Origin: CAVOOW01 sp963697675
Lineage (GTDB): Bacteria; Actinomycetota; Actinomycetes; JACCUZ01
Assembly (NCBI GenBank): GCA_963697675.1
Contig: CAVOOW010000007.1
Location: forward strand, 124,001 to 188,000
Direction of reading: 5' to 3'
DNA: 64,000 bases
In this document: positions 56,182-64,000 of the stretch, piece by piece
Position numbering within the stretch: position 1 is the stretch's first letter
How the letters are laid out: each line of letters opens with the position of its first letter
Translations under genes and position numbers: made by a program
Notes under the pieces: model-generated
Seen by the model: only the letters and a program-made list of their open reading frames with translations
Database searches by the model: none
Told to the model about the DNA's origin: nothing

Positions 56182-56994
56182 GTGTCTCAGACCATTGAAT
56201 GGAGCGGCCCGGTGCTGGGTGCACTGATCGTCGGCTGTGCGCTCCTCGGGCTGCTGGTGGGTTCCTTCCTCAACGTTGTCATCTGGCGGGTGCCTCGCGG
56301 CGAGTCGATCATCAGCCCGCCGTCTCACTGCCCGGGCTGCGACAAGCCAGTGCGCCCGCGGGACAACGTGCCCGTCGTGAGCTGGCTCCTCCTGCGAGGT
56401 CGCTGCCGGGACTGCGCCGAGCCGATCAGCGGCCGCTACCCCCTGGTCGAGCTGGGCACCGCTGCCGTCTTCGCCTTGCTGGCGTGGCGGATCGGCCCGC
56501 ACGCAGACCTGCCGGCATTCCTCTACCTCGGGGCGATCGGCGTCGCTCTGGCGCTGATCGACCTCGACGTGAAGCGCCTACCGGACGTCATCGTGCTGCC
56601 TTCCTACCTTGTGGCGGCTGCCTTGCTGGGGCTGGCCGCAGTCGTGGAGCAGGACGCCGGGGCTGCCATCCGAGCCGTACTCGGCATGGTCGCTCTCTAC
56701 GCGCTCTATTTCGTGCTGTGGTTCGTCTATCCGACCGGCATGGGCCGCGGCGACGTGAAGCTCGCCGGCGTCCTCGGGCTCTATCTCGGCTGGTTGGGCT
56801 GGGCAGAGGTCATCAGCGGTGCATTCCTCGGCTTCCTGTTCGGCGGCGTCGTCGGCATCACCCTGATGATCATGGGCAGGGCGGGTCGCAAGTCGAAGAT
56901 CCCGTTCGGGCCTTTCATGCTTGCCGGCGCGCTCGCTGCCATCCTGGCTGGCGGTGCTTTGGCAGACCTTTACCTCGACAGCGTGCTCGGCTGA
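56182..56994 (+). CDS. pilD: Prepilin peptidase/N-methyltransferase
   Basis: Bifunctional membrane enzyme that cleaves class III signals and methylates the new N terminus. The methyltransferase-domain zinc cysteines are intact: CPGCDKPVRPRDNVPVVSWL and GRCRDCAEPI. The aspartic protease residues lie in ALIDLDVKRLPD and MGRGDVKLAG (GxGD motif). Eight hydrophobic segments and 270 residues are normal. GTG at 56182. It would process the pilins encoded at 50.9-54.2 kb. No frame problems, in contrast to the genes just upstream. Confidence 0.95.
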   Translation: MSQTIEWSGPVLGALIVGCALLGLLVGSFLNVVIWRVPRGESIISPPSHCPGCDKPVRPRDNVPVVSWLLLRGRCRDCAEPISGRYPLVELGTAAVFALLAWRIGPHADLPAFLYLGAIGVALALIDLDVKRLPDVIVLPSYLVAAALLGLAAVVEQDAGAAIRAVLGMVALYALYFVLWFVYPTGMGRGDVKLAGVLGLYLGWLGWAEVISGAFLGFLFGGVVGITLMIMGRAGRKSKIPFGPFMLAGALAAILAGGALADLYLDSVLG

Positions 56995-57096
56995 GCCGAA
57001 CGCTCAAGGACTGCCCTCATACGGCCGATTCCCTTTCTTGACACGACCCAACAGGGTCACCACGCGGCACTAGCCGCCAGTGGGAAGGAAGAGATC

Positions 57097-58161
57097 GTGG
57101 CAGGACGATCGGCCATCGGGCTCGACATCGGGACCTCGGGCGTACGCGCGGCAGAGCTGTCGTTTGGCAAGGGCGTGGTGACACTGGAGAAGTTCGGCCA
57201 GGTCGCGCTGCCCGAGGGCGCGGTGCGCGATGGTGAGGTTGTCAACCCTGACGCCGTTGCCGCCGCGATCAAGCAGCTCTGGGCACACACCAAGTTCAGC
57301 AGCAAGAAGGTCATCATCGGGGTGGCCAACTCGAAGGTCATCGTGCGACAGGTAGACCTGCCGTGGATGCCGGCCGACGAGCTGAAGAAGTCGCTGGCCT
57401 TCCAGGTGCAGGACTTCGTGCCCATGCCGGTGGAGCAGGCGGTGCTGGACTTCCACCCGCTCGAAGAGCTGGTGAGCGACAACGGGACCAAGGTCCTGCG
57501 CGGCCTGCTCGTCGCCGCATCGCGCGACATGGTCAACTCCAGCCTCGAGGCTGTGCAGAAGGCGGGCCTCTCTCCGGTCATGGTCGACCTGACCTCCTTC
57601 GCCGTCGTCCGATCGCTCGCTGATGCCGACCACCTCGGCATGGGCGCCTCGGTCGAGGCGCTGGTCGACGTAGGTGCACGGGTCACGAACATCGTGGTCC
57701 ACCAGGGCGGGGTGCCGCGGTTCGTGCGAATCCTGATGATGGGCGGCCAGGACGTTACGGACGCCGTGGCCGAGCGACTGGGCATTCCCCAGGAGCAAGC
57801 CGAGGCGATGAAGCAGCAGATCGGCGCCGGAGCCGCACCCGCGGGCACGGACACCGCAGCCGCCTCACGCGTCGTCGAAGCCGTCAGCGCGACGTTCGTC
57901 GATGAGGTTCGTGGATCGTTGGACTACTACCTCGCCTCCAGCGGGTCGACACCGATCTCGCGTCTCGTTCTGACCGGCGGCGGCGCTCGTCTCGCCGGTC
58001 TCGCCCAGCGCCTACAGGCGATGACACGAGTCGCGGTCGAGGTCGGCACACCCATGCACAACCTGCAGGTCGGTCGCACCGGGCTCTCCCCGGAGCAGAT
58101 CGCATTCGTCGAGCCGCTGGCAGCAGTGCCGGTCGGACTGGCCCTCGGAGTCGCATCATGA
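57097..58161 (+). CDS. pilM: PilM actin-like pilus assembly protein
   Basis: Cytoplasmic actin-fold protein that binds the PilN N terminus. IGLDIGTSGVRAAEL (phosphate 1 motif), VDVGARVTNIVVHQGG (phosphate 2) and LTGGGARLAGLAQRL (adenosine motif) are present. Length 354. GGAAGGAAG precedes the GTG. The stop overlaps the pilN ATG. Intact frame. Confidence 0.95.
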   Translation: MAGRSAIGLDIGTSGVRAAELSFGKGVVTLEKFGQVALPEGAVRDGEVVNPDAVAAAIKQLWAHTKFSSKKVIIGVANSKVIVRQVDLPWMPADELKKSLAFQVQDFVPMPVEQAVLDFHPLEELVSDNGTKVLRGLLVAASRDMVNSSLEAVQKAGLSPVMVDLTSFAVVRSLADADHLGMGASVEALVDVGARVTNIVVHQGGVPRFVRILMMGGQDVTDAVAERLGIPQEQAEAMKQQIGAGAAPAGTDTAAASRVVEAVSATFVDEVRGSLDYYLASSGSTPISRLVLTGGGARLAGLAQRLQAMTRVAVEVGTPMHNLQVGRTGLSPEQIAFVEPLAAVPVGLALGVAS

Positions 58162-58832
58162 GCACCCAGACCACAACCCTGCTGGCAACACTGCCTCGGG
58201 TCAACCTGCTGCCACCGGAGATCGAGCAGGCACGCCGGTTCCAGGCACGTGCAGGCCGGCCTCGCCGGCGCGGTCGTCGCGTCGCTCGTCGTGGCGCGCT
58301 GCTCTGTTCGTGCTGGCGAATTGCACAGGTCGGCAAGGCGCAGGACGACCTGGACGCCAACGTCGCGCAAGGCACCCAACTGCAGGCGAAGGTCGCCGAG
58401 TACGCAGAGGTCCCGCTGGTCTACGGGCAGGTCGAGGCGGCGCACGCGCAGCTCGGTCAAGCGATGGGACAAGAGGTCCGGTGGTCCTACTTCCTCAATG
58501 ACCTGAGCCTGAAGATCCCCACGCCACGTGTGGCTCGACTCGATGATGGTGAACTCGACGACAGGAACAGCCGCAATCGCCGCTCCTGGTCAGTACGCAG
58601 CGGTCGGCGTCGGCACCGTACCGTTCGAAGGTCACGCCTACAGCCACAACGACGTGGCGGCCTGGCTCAACTCCCTCGCGAAGCAGAAGGGCTACACCCA
58701 GCCCTACTTCTCCGACTCAACGATCGATCCGCTCGGCAGCAACGAACCACGCGGTGAAGTTCACCTCGAACGTGATCGTCACCGACGACGCTCTGTCCGG
58801 GCGCTACACCGAAAAGGCGGGCAACTGGATGT
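58158..58832 (+). CDS. pilN: PilN-like pilus assembly protein (several indels)
   Basis: N terminus PRVNLLPPEIEQARRF carries the NLLP motif that docks on PilM. A transmembrane helix is recovered after frame repair (AGLAGAVVASLVVALLFVLA), then a coiled coil (KAQDDLDANVAQGTQLQAKV) and a periplasmic ferredoxin-like part (PFEGHAYSHNDVAAWLNSLA, VKFTSNVIVTDDAL). At least five shifts occur (about 58230-58320, 58525 and 58750). No stop separates it from pilO as sequenced; removing one G from CTGGATG near 58827 creates TGATG, a normal overlap with pilO. Estimated length about 222. Confidence 0.82.
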
Positions 58833-59565
58833 CCATGACCAGGAGATGGTCGCTGCTGACGGCGGTGTTGATCGTCGGCATCCTCGCGGCGAGCTGGTTC
58901 GTGCTCGTGTCGCCCAAACGGAGTGACGCAGCGGGGCTTCGCGACTGACGCGGCCAAGCAGAAGGCGAGCAACGACGCACTCGTGCAGTCGTTGAACGAG
59001 CTCAAGGCACAGTCGCTCGACCTGCCGAAGGCGAAGGCGGAGCTGGCGGTTCTCGGCAAGCAGATCCCGGACAACCCGGCACTGCCCACCTTGATCCGCG
59101 ACCTGTACGGCCGCGGGCAAGAAGGTCGGCGTCTCGGTGGTGTCGATGAAGCCCGAGGCTCGCCGATCGCGGCCGCTGTAGCCGGTGGCCGGTCGCTGCG
59201 CCCGCTGCACGACAACGAGGGAACGGCAACGCCGGCACCGGCGACGCCGCGGCAACAGGTACAGCCGCCGCACGGTCGGCAGAAGCCGTGCGGCCGCGGC
59301 GTTGTACGTGCTGCCGCTCTCGCTGGAGATCACCGGCAGCTATTTCGAGGTCGAGCAGTTCATCAACAAGCTCGAGGGCATGCAGCGGACGTTCCTGCTT
59401 ACGGGATTCACCCTGAAGCCGGTTCACCAGCCACGACCGGAACCACGACTAGCACGAGCAGGCGACCTGGCCCTGAGCATCAGCGGTCAGGTCTTCCTCG
59501 CACCCCACGTCGCTGGGACCACGTCCACCCCTGTTGCCGCGTCGGCCACGACGCCGGCTCAGTGA
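58829..59565 (+). CDS. pilO: PilO-like pilus assembly protein (several indels)
   Basis: Starts MSMTRRWSLLTAVLIVGILA, a short cytoplasmic end and one transmembrane helix, then a coiled coil (DAAKQKASNDALVQSLNELK, LDLPKAKAELAVLGKQIPDN) with the PilO motif around IPDNPALPTLIRDL. A C-terminal ferredoxin-like domain follows (LEITGSYFEVEQFINKLEGM, LALSISGQVFLA). Shifts occur near 58941, 59110 and in the Ala/Thr-rich stretch 59150-59310. About 240 residues after repair. It overlaps pilN and is 16 bases from the next gene. Confidence 0.82.
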
Positions 59566-59581
59566 GACCGGAGCTATCGAC

Positions 59582-60239
59582 ATGAGCGACACAACGACGA
59601 TGCCCTTCCAGCCAGGGACGATGGCTGCGGCGCCGGAGGCACCGGAGGTCGACGCGCCATCGGGCGGCAACCGGATGCTGCTGGTCCTTGTAGCGCTGGC
59701 CGGTCTGGCAGTCCTGGCGATCGCCGCGTACTTCCTGCTGTTCGCCGGCGGGGGCGACGACAAGACGGCTAGTGCCACGCCGCCGGCCAAGGCGGGGGTG
59801 CTGCCTTCGACGGCGCCCAGCACCGCGCCGGAGACGACAACCCTGCCGAAGATCTCGGCGAGGAACTTCGGCACCGACCCGTTCAAGGCCCTGCTGTCCG
59901 CGGCCCCCGTGGGCACGGACGACGGGCACGACCACGGGCACGACGACGGACACGACGACGCCGCCGGTCACGACGCCGCCGGTCACGACGCCGCCGGTCA
60001 CGACCGCCGCCCGTCACGAGCCTGGAACGACCTACAAGTTCAAGGTGATCAACGTCGCCCAACAACAATGAGAGTGCGAAGGTCAGTTTCAACGGCGGCC
60101 ATCTCGACGATCACACCCAGGTGACGTCGTCGGCGACAAGTTCTTGGCGAAGCGGTTCCAAGGCGGGTCGTGCGGCACGTTCAAGTTCGGTGACGAGCCG
60201 CCCTTCGACCTGTGCGAGGGCAGCACCGTCAGGCGTTAA
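59582..60239 (+). CDS. Pilus-locus membrane protein with Thr/Pro-repeat stalk (frame broken)
   Basis: In the PilP position after PilO. A cytoplasmic start (MSDTTTMPFQPGTMAAA) and one transmembrane helix (LLVLVALAGLAVLAIAAYFLL) lead to a stalk with TTTGTTT and three PPVTT repeats once an extra base near 59916 is removed. A small C-terminal domain (YKFKVINVA, then VGDVVGDKFLAKRFQGGSC and FGDEPPFDLCEGSTVRR) contains two Cys that could pair. The VGDxVGDKFL pattern recalls PilP but I cannot assign it firmly. About 217 residues. A terminator follows at 60260. Confidence 0.7.
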
Positions 60240-60259
60240 CAGACGCAGGCATTGACCAG

Positions 60260-60288
60260 GTGGGCCGTCCGGACTCCGGGCGGCCCAC
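60260..60288 (+). terminator. Terminator at the end of the pilus locus
   Basis: GTGGGCCGTCCGG and CCGGGCGGCCCAC pair over 13 bases with one G-T wobble around the loop ACT. It closes the pilus locus ahead of aroC. Confidence 0.85.
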
Positions 60289-60322
60289 TGGCATGTCCGG
60301 GTGCCGTGCGAAGGATCACGGC

Positions 60323-61504
60323 ATGCTGCGTTGGCTCACCGCGGGGGAATCGCACGGCCCCGCCCTTGTCGCGACCCTCGAGGGTCTGCCTGCGGGGGTG
60401 GAGGTCACGACCGACATCGTTGCCGACGCGCTGGCGCGCCGCAGGCTCGGATACGGGCGCGGTGCGCGGATGTCGTTCGAGCGTGACGAGGTCGAGTTCC
60501 TGGGTGGTGTCCGTCACGGGCGCACCCAGGGCGGGCCGGTCGCCATCCGGGTCGGCAACACCGAGTGGCCCAAGTGGGAGACGGTCATGGCCGCCGACCC
60601 CGTCGACTCGGCGGTGCTCGAGGGCCTGGCTCGCAATGCTGCGCTGACGCGACCTAGGCCGGGTCATGCCGATCTCGCCGGGATGCAGAAATACGGTTTC
60701 GACGACGCGCGGCCGGTGCTGGAACGCGCGAGCGCCCGCGAGACCGCGGCCCGAGTGGCCCTGGGTGCCGTCGTCCAGCAGTTCCTGTCGCTGGCACTCG
60801 GCATCCGCCTGGTGAGCCACGTCGTGTCCATCGGGCAGGCCGAGGCACCCGACGACAGCTGGCCGTCGCCCGATGACGTCGGCCGGCTGGACGCCGACGC
60901 TGTCCGCTGCCTCGATCCCGATGCCAGCGCGGCGATGGTCGCCGAGATCGACGCGGCACACCGCGATGGCGACACGCTCGGGGGAGTGGTCGAGGTTCTG
61001 GCCTACGGCCTCCCACCGGGACTCGGCAGCTATGTCCACTGGGACCGGCGCCTCGACTCGCGGCTCGCAGGAGCCCTGATGGGCATCCAGGCCATCAAGG
61101 GTGTCGCGGTGGGGGACGGCTTCGAGTCAGCCCGCCGGCGGGGCTCAGCGGCTCACGACGAGATCGAGCGCGACGAGGGTGGAGGACTGCGGCGGCGCAC
61201 GGCGCGAGCCGGCGGCATCGAGGGCGGGATGTCCACCGGCGAGCCGTTGCGGGTGCGGGCTGCCATGAAGCCGATCTCCACGGTGCCAAAAGCGCTGGAC
61301 ACCGTCGACCTTGCGACGGGCGAGCCTGCACAAGCCATCGCGCAACGCAGCGACGTGTGTGCGGTGCCGGCCGCCGGCATCGTGGCTGAGGCCATGGTGG
61401 CCCTTACCTTGGCCGACGTCGCCATGGAGAAGTTCGGCGGTGACTCGGTCGAGGAGACCCGTCGCAATGTCGCGGGCTACCTCGACAATCTCAAGGCCCG
61501 CTGA
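60323..61504 (+). CDS. aroC: Chorismate synthase
   Basis: Last step of the shikimate pathway, converting EPSP to chorismate with reduced FMN. Signature motifs: MLRWLTAGESHGPALVATLEGLPAG at the start, RRLGYGRGARMSFERD, RPGHADLAGMQKYGF, ASARETAARVALGAV, and RAGGIEGGMSTGEPL. ATG at 60323 follows GAAGGA. Length 393, normal, no frame problems. First gene of aroC-aroK-aroB. Confidence 0.97.
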   Translation: MLRWLTAGESHGPALVATLEGLPAGVEVTTDIVADALARRRLGYGRGARMSFERDEVEFLGGVRHGRTQGGPVAIRVGNTEWPKWETVMAADPVDSAVLEGLARNAALTRPRPGHADLAGMQKYGFDDARPVLERASARETAARVALGAVVQQFLSLALGIRLVSHVVSIGQAEAPDDSWPSPDDVGRLDADAVRCLDPDASAAMVAEIDAAHRDGDTLGGVVEVLAYGLPPGLGSYVHWDRRLDSRLAGALMGIQAIKGVAVGDGFESARRRGSAAHDEIERDEGGGLRRRTARAGGIEGGMSTGEPLRVRAAMKPISTVPKALDTVDLATGEPAQAIAQRSDVCAVPAAGIVAEAMVALTLADVAMEKFGGDSVEETRRNVAGYLDNLKAR

Positions 61505-61506
61505 TC

Positions 61507-62008
61507 GTGCCGCCTCGACTCATCCTTGTGGGTCCACCAGGATCGGGAAAGAGCACTGCCGCGCGCTTGGTCGCCGAACGACTCGGCACGACGTGGCGGG
61601 ACACCGACGACGATGTCGAGAGGGCGGCGGGCGCGACCATCTCCGACATCTTTGTCGACCACGGCGAAGCGAAGTTTCGCGAGCTCGAGTCGACCGCCGT
61701 TACGACGGCCGTAGCTGAACACGACGGGGTGCTTGCTGTCGGTGGCGGCGCGGTGCTCGACCCGGGCAACCGAAATCAGCTGGCGGGACGCACCGTCGTC
61801 TTCCTCGACGTCAGCATCACCGACGCAGCAAAGCGCATCGGCTTCAACCGTGACCGACCGCTGCTCCTTGGCAACCCGGGCGCAGTGGGTCCGGCTGATG
61901 GAGGCCCGCCGCCCGCTGTACGAACAGGTCGCCAGCTTCACGGTCAGCACGGACGGCAAGTCGCCCGACGAGGTCGCCGACGAGGTCGTTGCGCGAGTGT
62001 CGTCATGA
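61507..62008 (+). CDS. aroK: Shikimate kinase (one extra base)
   Basis: Phosphorylates shikimate. P-loop VGPPGSGKSTAARL near the N terminus, DTDDDVERAAG, FRELEST, and VGGGAVLDP are the kinase signatures; the lid Arg lies in GFNRDRPLL. The frame shifts near 61882; deleting one G restores GNPRAQWVRLMEARRPLYEQ and a stop at 62008 overlapping aroB (ATGA), 166 residues. As sequenced, the shift puts aroK in frame with aroB, creating a false fusion. Confidence 0.93.
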
Positions 62009-63078
62009 CCACGCGCATAGCGGTCAGCGGCGAGTCTCCGTACGACGTCGTGGTTGGCGCAGGTGTGTTGGAGGAGCTGCCCTCCCTCGTGGATGCCGCG
62101 GCCGCGCAGGTGCTGCTGGTGCACTCCCACTCCATGTCCGACCTTGCGACCCGGGTCGAGACCGCTCTTCGTGATGGTGACGTCGAGGTCGTGCGGGCAC
62201 CCGTCCCGGACGGTGAGGCAGCGAAGACGGTCGAGGTCGCCGACGATCTCTGGTCGTTGCTCGGGAGACATGCGTTCACTCGCTCGGACGTGGTGGTGTC
62301 GCTCGGCGGCGGCGCGGTGACAGACCTCGCGGGCTTCGTGGCAGCCACCTGGCTGCGTGGCGTCCCCGTCGTGCACGTGCCCACCACCGTGCTGGGCATG
62401 GTCGACGCCGCGGTCGGTGGCAAGACCGCTGTGAACACCAGCGAGGGCAAGAACCTGGTCGGCGCGTTCTATCCGCCCGCCGGCGTGCTGTGTGATCTCA
62501 CGACCTTGTCAACGCTGCCTCGTGAGGACCTCGCGAGCGGGCTGGCCGAGGTCGTGAAGGCGGGCTTCCTGCGTGACCCGGCCATCCTCGAGCTCATCGA
62601 GGCCGATCCCGCCGCCGCACTGGACCCGGCCGGACCGGCCCTGCTCGAGCTGGTCGAACGCGCAGTGCGGTTCAAGGCCGACGTCGTGGGCGCGGACCTG
62701 CGCGAACGCGGCGGTCGTGAGGTCCTCAACTACGGGCACACGCTCGGCCACGCCATCGAGAAGGTCGAGGAGTTTCGCTGGCGTCACGGTGACGCCGTCA
62801 GTGTCGGGCTCGTCTATGCCGCCGAGCTGTCCCGGCTGGCTGGGCGGCTCGACGACGACACGGTCGCCCGGCACAGAAGCGTGCTCCAGTCGTTGCGCCT
62901 GCCGACGAGCTATCCGCAGGGCAGCTGGCCGGAGTTGCTCAAGGCCATGAGCATCGACAAGAAGGTCCGAGGCACCACGCGCCGGTTCGTCGTCCTCGAC
63001 GGCATCGGCCGGCCCGCGATCCTCGAAGGACCGGAGCTGTCTGACCTCGAGGCGGCGTTCACCGCTCTCAACAGCTGA
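62005..63078 (+). CDS. aroB: 3-dehydroquinate synthase
   Basis: Second step of the shikimate pathway, NAD- and zinc-dependent. GGGAVTDLAGFVAATWLRG, PTTVLGMVDAAVGGKTAVN, GLAEVVKAGFL and NYGHTLGHAIEK (zinc ligands) are intact. ATG at 62005 overlaps the aroK stop. Length 357. A terminator follows. Confidence 0.97.
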   Translation: MTTRIAVSGESPYDVVVGAGVLEELPSLVDAAAAQVLLVHSHSMSDLATRVETALRDGDVEVVRAPVPDGEAAKTVEVADDLWSLLGRHAFTRSDVVVSLGGGAVTDLAGFVAATWLRGVPVVHVPTTVLGMVDAAVGGKTAVNTSEGKNLVGAFYPPAGVLCDLTTLSTLPREDLASGLAEVVKAGFLRDPAILELIEADPAAALDPAGPALLELVERAVRFKADVVGADLRERGGREVLNYGHTLGHAIEKVEEFRWRHGDAVSVGLVYAAELSRLAGRLDDDTVARHRSVLQSLRLPTSYPQGSWPELLKAMSIDKKVRGTTRRFVVLDGIGRPAILEGPELSDLEAAFTALNS

Positions 63079-64000
63079 GCGGACATGCAGCAGGGGCCGC
63101 CCCCTGACGGGAGCGGCCCCTGCTGCTGTTCGTCGGAGCGAAGGACACGCGGATGGCGTCCACGCTCACTTTGGTGCCACTTGACTTCTTGACCTTGGTG
63201 CCGGTCAGCACGACGGTGACCTTGTGCTGCTTGTTGGCCAGCGTCGGGCTTGCCCAGACCTGCTTGCAGCTGCTGGCCTTGCGATGGAAGTTCACCGTGG
63301 CCACCCGGGCACCGTCGATGTATACGGAAGCCAGCCCGGATGACGGTGAGCGGCATCCGTCCAGGAAGACGTGCGTCCCGGCGACATAGGTGCTGACCGA
63401 GGAGTGGGCAGCAGTGGATGCCTTGTCGGTCGAGTAGATGAACGTGCCTCCGCGTGCGTCGCTGGCGCTCGACGTGTGCCAGCTGGAGTCACCGCTCGTC
63501 TTCCTCATGGCCGACGACGAGCTGTCGACCAGCGTGCTCGCTCGCAGTGTCGCACCGGTCGACGAGACGCCGTTGCCGACGCCGTCCTCGACTGCCGCGG
63601 ACGCCCATGCCTTGTAGTGCTCGCCGGCGACCAAGGGGACGTCGGTGAGAAGCGCGACACGGTGGACGACTCCTTGGTCAGGGTGCCCTTGATTGCGGTT
63701 GCGCTGCTCGCGGTACGTACGCCAGAGTGCTGGCGGTTACACCGTTGACAGCCTCGGAGGCGACCAGCGGTGACCGAGGAACGACCGGACATCGCGCCGT
63801 GCAGGGCCACGGTCGGCTTCTTGGAGTCGACGGTGAACGAGCGCAGTCGCCGACCAGGTCAGGTCGTGGCCCGACTGGTCGTATGGGCCTGGACTCTCCA
63901 GTAGTAGTTCCCGTCTGCCGAGCAGCGCGGTCGATTTCGTGAACTGCGGTCAGGTCAATGTTGTCGAACCCCTGAAACGTCAGTTCTGCAAAGTTCGCAT
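63068..64000 (-). CDS. Secreted Ig/Fn3-like repeat protein, C-terminal part (broken, 5' end outside)
   Basis: Minus-strand sequence near the window end reads DGNYYWRVQAHTT and later FTVDSKKPTVALHGAMSG, typical of fibronectin type III/Ig-like modules in actinobacterial surface proteins. Further on, a continuous frame (63068-63634) gives LVAGEHYKAWASAAVEDGVG, SDARGGTFIYSTDKASTAAHSS and VSVDAIRVSF. The C-terminal module VYIDGARVATVNFHRKASSC and QVWASPTLANKQHKVTVVLTG is a beta-sandwich with two Cys. At least four frame shifts are needed. The last 18 residues are encoded within the terminator hairpin and are probably not native. It continues past base 64000. Confidence 0.65.
63087..63126. terminator. 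Terminator between aroB and a convergent minus-strand gene
   Basis: GCAGCAGGGGCCGC (63087-63100) pairs perfectly over 14 bases with 63113-63126 around a 12-base loop. The minus-strand frame as sequenced runs into it, which suggests that gene's true stop is lost through an indel. Confidence 0.85.

Noticed and set aside
61507..63078. An aroK-aroB fusion enzyme
   Set aside because: The fused frame passes through non-conserved sequence after 61882; deleting one base restores a complete AroK with a stop overlapping an independent aroB start.
1..64000. tRNA, rRNA, integrase, transposase or prophage genes
   Set aside because: Reading through both strands I found no cloverleaf-like tRNA, rRNA segment or recombinase motif; absence by eye is not proof for tRNAs.

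Overview
The window is a 64 kb stretch of a high-GC actinobacterial chromosome. The gene order points there: pdxT-yebC-ruvCAB-yajC-secDF-apt-rel, DUF349/peptidylprolyl isomerase/metallo-hydrolase/hisS/aspS, rarA-DUF948-alaS-ruvX-mltG, and aroC-aroK-aroB. So do the frequent GTG starts, the ATGA/GTGA overlaps between genes and a GAAC-N4-GTTC LexA box. It resembles Nocardioidaceae and related orders, but I cannot place it more finely. I saw no tRNA, rRNA, phage, insertion sequence or CRISPR.

Layout. 1-10.7 kb: the end of pdxT, then yebC, the LexA-boxed ruvCAB operon, yajC-secD-secF, apt and rel. 10.8-19.8 kb: a GntR-type iolR-like repressor diverges from a complete myo-inositol catabolic operon (iolG-iolE-iolC-aldolase-iolB-iolD-mmsA). 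An inverted operator lies between them. 19.9-24.7 kb: a CUT2-type sugar ABC importer (lipoprotein, permease, single-domain ATPase), a 5'-truncated second permease and a ROK regulator. 24.9-35.7 kb: DUF349 protein, a membrane-anchored cyclophilin, a metallo-hydrolase, hisS, aspS, an MMPL exporter and rarA. 35.8-37.3 kb: an AbiEi/DUF559 nuclease-like gene bracketed by 84-bp palindromic tandem repeats. 37.4-42.7 kb: DUF948, a small membrane protein, alaS, ruvX, mltG. 42.9-60.2 kb: a type IV pilus locus. 60.3-63.1 kb: aroC-aroK-aroB, then the 3' part of a secreted Ig/Fn3-like protein on the minus strand.

The type IV pilus locus is the richest part. It starts with a roadblock protein, a DUF4388 protein and a small GTPase, resembling an MglB/MglA-like module. 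Then come pilB with an intact c-di-GMP-binding MshEN motif pair, pilT with a decapeptide-repeat N-terminal extension, pilC and a terminator. A probable c-di-GMP-I riboswitch precedes the first of two tandem pilin genes. Three pilin-like proteins follow, one carrying Ig-like domains, then pilD, pilM, pilN, pilO and a PilP-position membrane protein. This suggests c-di-GMP acts both on pilin expression and on the extension motor.

Data quality matters here. At least 40 single-base indels break otherwise normal genes, about four insertions per deletion. They concentrate at 15.7-18.5 kb and 51-59.5 kb and hit essential genes (hisS, yebC, ruvX, aroK). They look like consensus errors, not biology. 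Coordinates of broken genes span the whole repaired gene.
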